DNA from: Apostichopus parvimensis
Taxonomy: Eukaryota; Echinodermata; Holothuroidea; Aspidochirotida; Stichopodidae
Assembly (NCBI GenBank): GCA_000934455.1
Contig: KN887581.1
Coordinates: forward strand, 141,578-205,577
DNA length: 64,000 bases
Direction of reading: 5' to 3'
Numbering within the stretch: position 1 is the first letter of the stretch; each line of letters starts with the position of its first letter. The position numbers were made by a program, and so were the translations under genes. The notes under the pieces are model-generated. The model was given only the letters and a program-made list of their open reading frames with translations. It made no database searches and was not told the DNA's origin. Positions 59,731-64,000 of the stretch are shown here, piece after piece.

Positions 59731-60989
59731 GTTTTGTTTGACACAACAGCAGTTAGATGAGCATTATCAAATTCTTCGATCTTGGAGAAGGGTTGCCTCC
59801 ACCCTGAATGTCTCTAACCGAACACTACTCCGGAAAAGGCATGAGTTCCAGATGTCAACATGCCCTGGAAATGCTTATAGTCAAATATCTGATGATGAAC
59901 TGGATGCCCTATTGCAAAGTATACTGCAAATCTCTCCGGATGCAGGTAATAACTATTGTAGAGTTAACTGTTATGAATGACAGAATTCGTCAAAAAAGGA
60001 CATCACGGACACCCACCCACTCGACCATACTTCAGTAGACTTCCAGTAAAATATTACTCTGCAGTATGTTTATGTTGAAGTTTTCAAACGCAAAGCCCCA
60101 AACAGGGGTTCCGTTTGGGGAATACATTTTCAAATGACTGAATTAACTCGGTTATCACGGTTAGCAGATCGCTAACCGTACGGTTACCTCTACTGAATAA
60201 CCGTGCAGCCTTAAGTTAGGTTTATACTAGCTTTGTAACTTTTCATACAAAACAAAATAATAGTCAATTTAGTATGACATGGCCAAGTCAAGTGTATATG
60301 AAAGTAGGAAACTGAAACAGTTTAAATATATATTGTACCTAGTGTTCATCACTTCGATCAGCCAAACTGCAGCTGTGTCGTTGAGGGGGCCCCTTGTGGG
60401 GTCCAGGGGTGTGATCATGATGACAAACAATTTAAGGAAATGAGGCAAGGGGTTTATCTCTCCCTTCATTTCATGAGGGGGGGTGCCCCCCTATTCACAC
60501 TCCTTGGCAGTGTTGTTTCAGTGACTCAGACTAGAGTCGGGGGAAAAACAGCCAGGTCTTAACTGAAAAAGCAATTTCATCCTGTTTTAGGTGAGACATA
60601 TCTAAGAGGGGCTCTAAGTGGACGAGGCATACGTATTCTTTCGAGTGGATCCCATCAGCAGACTGCTAAGAAGATCTTACGCAATTTGTCGACGGACATA
60701 CCATGTACCTTGTCCAAATCACTTATGGTAAATGAAGAATAGTTGTTCATCCATACTTGCTAATGAAAGAATAATTTTATCCATTCATGCACTTCCAGTT
60801 TGTGTAAATGCTGACCAATTTCAATACCACCTCGTCAGGAATGTTGTGGTAAAAAAATAATTCCATTAATTTTCTAAATATTTCATTTTGTAATAGCAAT
60901 CTATCTGTCTGTCAACAATTTAGAATGCTAATTACTTGAAGACCGTTTTTTGGATGTTGGTCAAAGATGGTTGTGGAGCCTGTTGGGGG

Positions 60990-63110
60990 ATTTCATTAAT
61001 GTATATAAAAAAGTAAGTCAAAGGTCATTTGAGGACACTAGTGGTCAAAGGGTCAAATCTTGAAATGCTTCTCTACCCAGGGATTTCATTTGATTTTCAC
61101 CTACAATAACAAGCAAGGTGTGGTACAAAAATAAGCAGTGGAAAGTCATTTGCGGTCACCAGAGGTCAAACATAAAAGGTAACTTTCGGTAAAATCTTGA
61201 AATTGCATTTTCTTCAGGGAACTTTTGACCAATATTGATGAAAGTTGCCAAGATTCATCCTTTGGTGTTCAGGAACAAAAGGTGTAGAGGAAGTCGAGGT
61301 CAAAGGTCATCTTAGGTCACCAAGGGTCAAACTACTGCAAACAATCAACTAGCTCCCTTAGTCTGGCTTCAACCAAATTTTACCAAAGTTGGTGACAGTC
61401 ACTAGTTAGTGGTGAGGAGTAAATGTTCTACAGGGTCAAAGGTCATCTGAGGTCACCAGAGGGTACAAAAGCAAGAAAAGTTTAATTTATATTTGCATAT
61501 TGTCTAACGCTCTTCCAGCCATCTACTAATTATGGCATTCTTAGAATGTTGCATTTTCAAAAAATGTTAACAGCCTTTGGAATTTTGACCTCTACTGACC
61601 TCAAAAACCATATGCACTCACGATGAGGCACCTCTCCAGCAGTTATGACATTATTTGAAGTCTTTGCTCTATTAAGTTATCGTGTTTGCAAGTTTTTCAT
61701 GGTTTGACCTAACATGGAACTTAACCAAACATTACAGGATTCATGTACACTAAATGACGAACACAAGGCCACATATGATTGGCAAGGAATCCCAACGCAC
61801 GGTTGCGTTCTTGTTGAATACAAGGCGGTTCTCGAACCTGTAGTCTCGCGACAGTGGGTTTTTGCTTTATTCACTGGTCATGTTAAGTTAACATAATTAA
61901 CATTTTGTGTTAAACAAGCTAAAGCGTAAAGTTATGCAAATTAGCATATTTCATGCCCAAAATCTAATCAGTTCGAGAGCTCCTTATCAAGCACCCTTAT
62001 ACCAAGTTCCATCATCAGACCTTGTATGTTCCTCAAGATATGCTGTTCACAAGGTTATTCTACTGAACAAGCGCGATCGGAAACGTCTCGGTAGCTGCGG
62101 GCCGGCAAATTCGTATTCACGTTTATACAAGTGGCTATTAACAATTACTCCGATGTTTAACAATATTCTGTGATTTGTTCTCAAGTGACCACTGGTGGCC
62201 TAAAAATGACTCAAAAATTCAAGCGCTAAATGCTGACTCTATGAACCAAGTTTCATGTAAATCCAACAATTTTTAACAGTTTGACCTCAAATGACCTGTG
62301 ATTACCTCAAAACGTTGAAAGTAAATGTTGGCGATACTTCATTAAGTTTCAACATCATAGGTCTCTCTCTCTGATCAGATTGAATATATGTTAGGAAAGA
62401 AATTCTACGAAAATAAAACATGCAAATTAGGCTAATTAGCATGACCTCTAAATGACCTTCAATTTTTTGGCCACCAAATTTGGACTATGTGTATGAAGTT
62501 TCATGTAGATCCAGCAATGTTTAGAAATTTTACCTCAAATGACCCCCGGTGACCTCCAAATTAGCTTCAAAATTGTTGGCACCAAAGGTTGACTATATGT
62601 ACCAAGTTTCATGTTCATTCAGCCATGTCTAGTAATTCAACCTCAAATGGCCACTGGTGACCGCCTAATGACTTTCAAAATTGTCAGCACGAAATGTCGA
62701 CTATATTGTACCAAGTTTCATGTTGATTCAACAATGTCCAGTAATTTTACCTCAAATGACCCCCGGTGACCTCCAAATGACCTTCAAAATGTTCAGCCCG
62801 AAATATTGACTATACATACCAAGTTTCATGTTGATCCAGCAATGTTTAGTAATTTGACCTCAAATGACCCCTGTTGATAGGTCTTTCACTTCAAAAGAAA
62901 AGCTGTTCACAAGCTATAGCATAAATTATGCAAATTAGCTACCTAATTAGCATATTTCGTGCCCAAATTCTAATCAGTGTCAGAACGCCTTAACCACCTT
63001 CCTTTTACCAAGTTTCATCTTCGTAGCTCTTATGGTTCTCAATATATGCTGTTCACAAGCCGCCATGACACACACTCACACGCCGAAAGACCACTAGGTC
63101 TCTTCTGAAC
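60990..63110. repeat. AGGTCA / TGACCT repeat field, orientation switch
   Basis: At 61010-61460, phrases such as GTCAAAGGTCATTTGAGG and AGGTCATCTGAGGTCACCAG recur in plus orientation, including a perfect AGGTCA-n-AGGTCA at 61297-61309. From about 61590 the same vocabulary runs inverted. At 62260-62880, five units of about 120 bp contain ACCAAGTTTCATGTTGAT, AGCAATGT and TTTGACCTCAAATGACC. Two copies of a GCAAATTAGC...CATATTTC(A/G)TGCCCAAA block lie at 61935-62060 and 62928-63060. No gene. Confidence 0.75.
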
Positions 63111-63297
63111 TATGTATTTTTTAAAGAGGTTATGAAATGAAAAAAAAATTCTTTATCATCGTATTCTGTACACTCGTAGCTTTCCAATGATACCCAATTT
63201 GTGTCAAACGAAGCTTGCATCCTCGAGGAATAAACGATGAAAAATTCGAGGGTAATAAAAACTTTCTAGAAATTGTTGTATTTACGGTAACGCGGCG

Positions 63298-63305
63298 TGA
63301 CGTCA
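63298..63305 (+). promoter_or_regulatory. CRE-like TGACGTCA before second THAP gene
   Basis: Palindromic CRE about 145 bp upstream of the ATG at 63450, the same relation as in the first Kolobok element (about 130 bp). Confidence 0.5.
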
Positions 63306-63449
63306 GTCGAGGAACTCAGCTCACTTCCGAGACGCTATGTTTACATTCTTAAACGTCTCAAAACACACACCATTACACTGTTGCAGTGCTCCGTAGTAAT
63401 TGAGATTTGGTGTTTGTTTTTACGTAAATTTATCTCGTAAATGTTAAAA

Positions 63450-63533
63450 ATGCCGAGCCGATATGTGGTATCAGGTTGCTCCACCACAAGTAAAGACGGA
63501 TTTCTACTGCAAGCTTTTCCAAAAGATGACTGA
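63450..63533 (+). pseudogene. THAP domain start of second Kolobok transposase
   Basis: MPSRYVVSGCSTTSKDGFLL followed by QAFPKDD and a TGA at 63531-63533. It aligns with the first 27 residues of the THAP finger at 18832, but the first zinc-ligand Cys (residue 5) is Tyr. The second Cys (residue 10) is kept. The stop falls where the THAP helix should continue, so the frame is broken or the copy is decayed. Confidence 0.6.
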
Positions 63534-64000
63534 AATCGAAGAATTTGAACACGACTCGCTCAAAACACTACACATACACAACGTTACGAGTGCCTGTAGG
63601 CCTATACTGTTGCCAAATTACTTGTTATGACCATAGCCTAGGCCTCCTTGGTACAGCAAATGACGATTTTTTTTATGGTTACCTAATATTTAGCAGAAAT
63701 TTTAAAGCCAGTTGGTTTAAGAACAATCAATACTAGATCTGCAAGTTTTCTTTTGTGGTAAAACTGGCGTTGTGTTGTGATTTTACGTAACAGTTGGATG
63801 ATACAATTACACGGGCTAGCCTGTTATACAACGTCTATTAGTTAGGTCTACAATCCTCGACAAAAATAGATGGGACACCCCACTCCCCGTATCAATGTTG
63901 CAGTTTCTGAGCGCTTTTGGCTACAACATTGAACGGGGGGAAGGGGGTGCGCTTAAACCAATATCGCTCGTTGCTGCTCATACTGTCCCATCATTTTTGT

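Larger units (their letters stand above)
57511..60727 (+). pseudogene. Integrase-core-type transposon gene, N-terminal exons
   Basis: Three exons join in phase: about 57511-57899 (donor CAG|GTAGAG), 59731-59945 (acceptor TTTCAG, donor G|GTAATA) and 60591-60727 (acceptor TTTTAG, donor TG|GTAAAT). Exon 1 encodes an N-terminal region with NFVQVSLDVLSRPQG. Exon 2 has a helix-turn-helix (VASTLNVSNRTLLRKRHEF) and QISDDELDALLQSILQISPD. Exon 3 reads AGETYLRGALSGRGIRI, then shifts frame near 60640 to FRVDPISRLLRRSYAICRRT and VPCPNHLW. This order is that of an invertebrate and fish family whose next segment is the rve/DDE integrase core. The core is not in the window: the next 2.3 kb are repeats. The start codon is uncertain. 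A transposon or domesticated integrase relic is most likely. Confidence 0.65.
63125..64000 (+). mobile_element. Left end of a second Kolobok-type element (partial)
   Basis: TTAA (63121-63124) precedes AGAGGTTATGAAATG, similar in style to the first element's AGTGGT end. Inside are a CRE-like TGACGTCA at 63298-63305 and, 145 bp later, a THAP start codon. The right end lies outside the window, so completeness is unknown. Confidence 0.55.

Overview
This window reads as nuclear DNA of a marine invertebrate deuterostome, most likely an echinoderm. The evidence is AT-rich DNA with GT-AG introns, many AGGCCT-type palindromic stretches, long arrays of AGGTCA-containing repeats, and transposon families typical of such genomes. 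The species cannot be fixed from the sequence. A 50-N gap at 24503-24552 shows it is a draft assembly. I see no bacterial-type operon, rRNA gene, tRNA gene or CRISPR array.

Almost all recognisable coding sequence belongs to transposable elements, most of them broken. From left to right: a MULE/SWIM transposase pseudogene (897-9087), whose first intron holds a 3.9-kb foldback structure and a small hAT-like MITE; a 5'-truncated Ty3/gypsy pol with a probable 3' LTR carrying a heat-shock-element-like promoter (9480-13450); a tyrosine-recombinase-like pseudogene (15110-16530); a tRNA-derived SINE (17235-17375, minus strand); and a complete 9.2-kb Kolobok-type element with TTAA target duplications (18520-27760).

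The Kolobok element is the main result. It carries two convergent genes: a decayed THAP-domain transposase on the plus strand and, on the minus strand, an apparently intact three-exon gene of 203 codons encoding a zinc-binding domain like the cytoplasmic 'ballast' of the P2X7 receptor. The two gene starts, one near each end, share a 16-bp motif and a CRE-like TGACGTCA. The left end of a second Kolobok element, with a THAP start and the same CRE, lies at the right edge (63125 onward).

From 27.8 to 42.2 kb the sequence is mostly non-coding, but exon-like blocks with good splice sites (33.5-36.8 kb, and 42.0 kb) may be an unrecognised host gene. An array of roughly 127-bp units with AGGTCA direct repeats lies at 38.5-39.3 kb. 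From 42.3 to 45 kb there is a 280-bp direct duplication, an L2/CR1-like LINE tail, a Tc1-like helix-turn-helix fragment and an 864-bp MITE.

From 45.9 to 48.3 kb five different minisatellites follow one another. From 49.1 to 57.1 kb lies a heavily damaged Helitron: a C76/OTU-like protease domain, a 51-bp coding repeat, DUF6570, a HUH/Y2 Rep domain and a PIF1 helicase. It is split by a 1.9-kb hAT-like insertion that itself contains a 467-bp MITE; both insertions have target duplications. After it come a TIR element (57127-57352), exons of an integrase-core-type transposon gene (57.5-60.7 kb), a second AGGTCA/TGACCT repeat field (61-63 kb) and the second Kolobok end.
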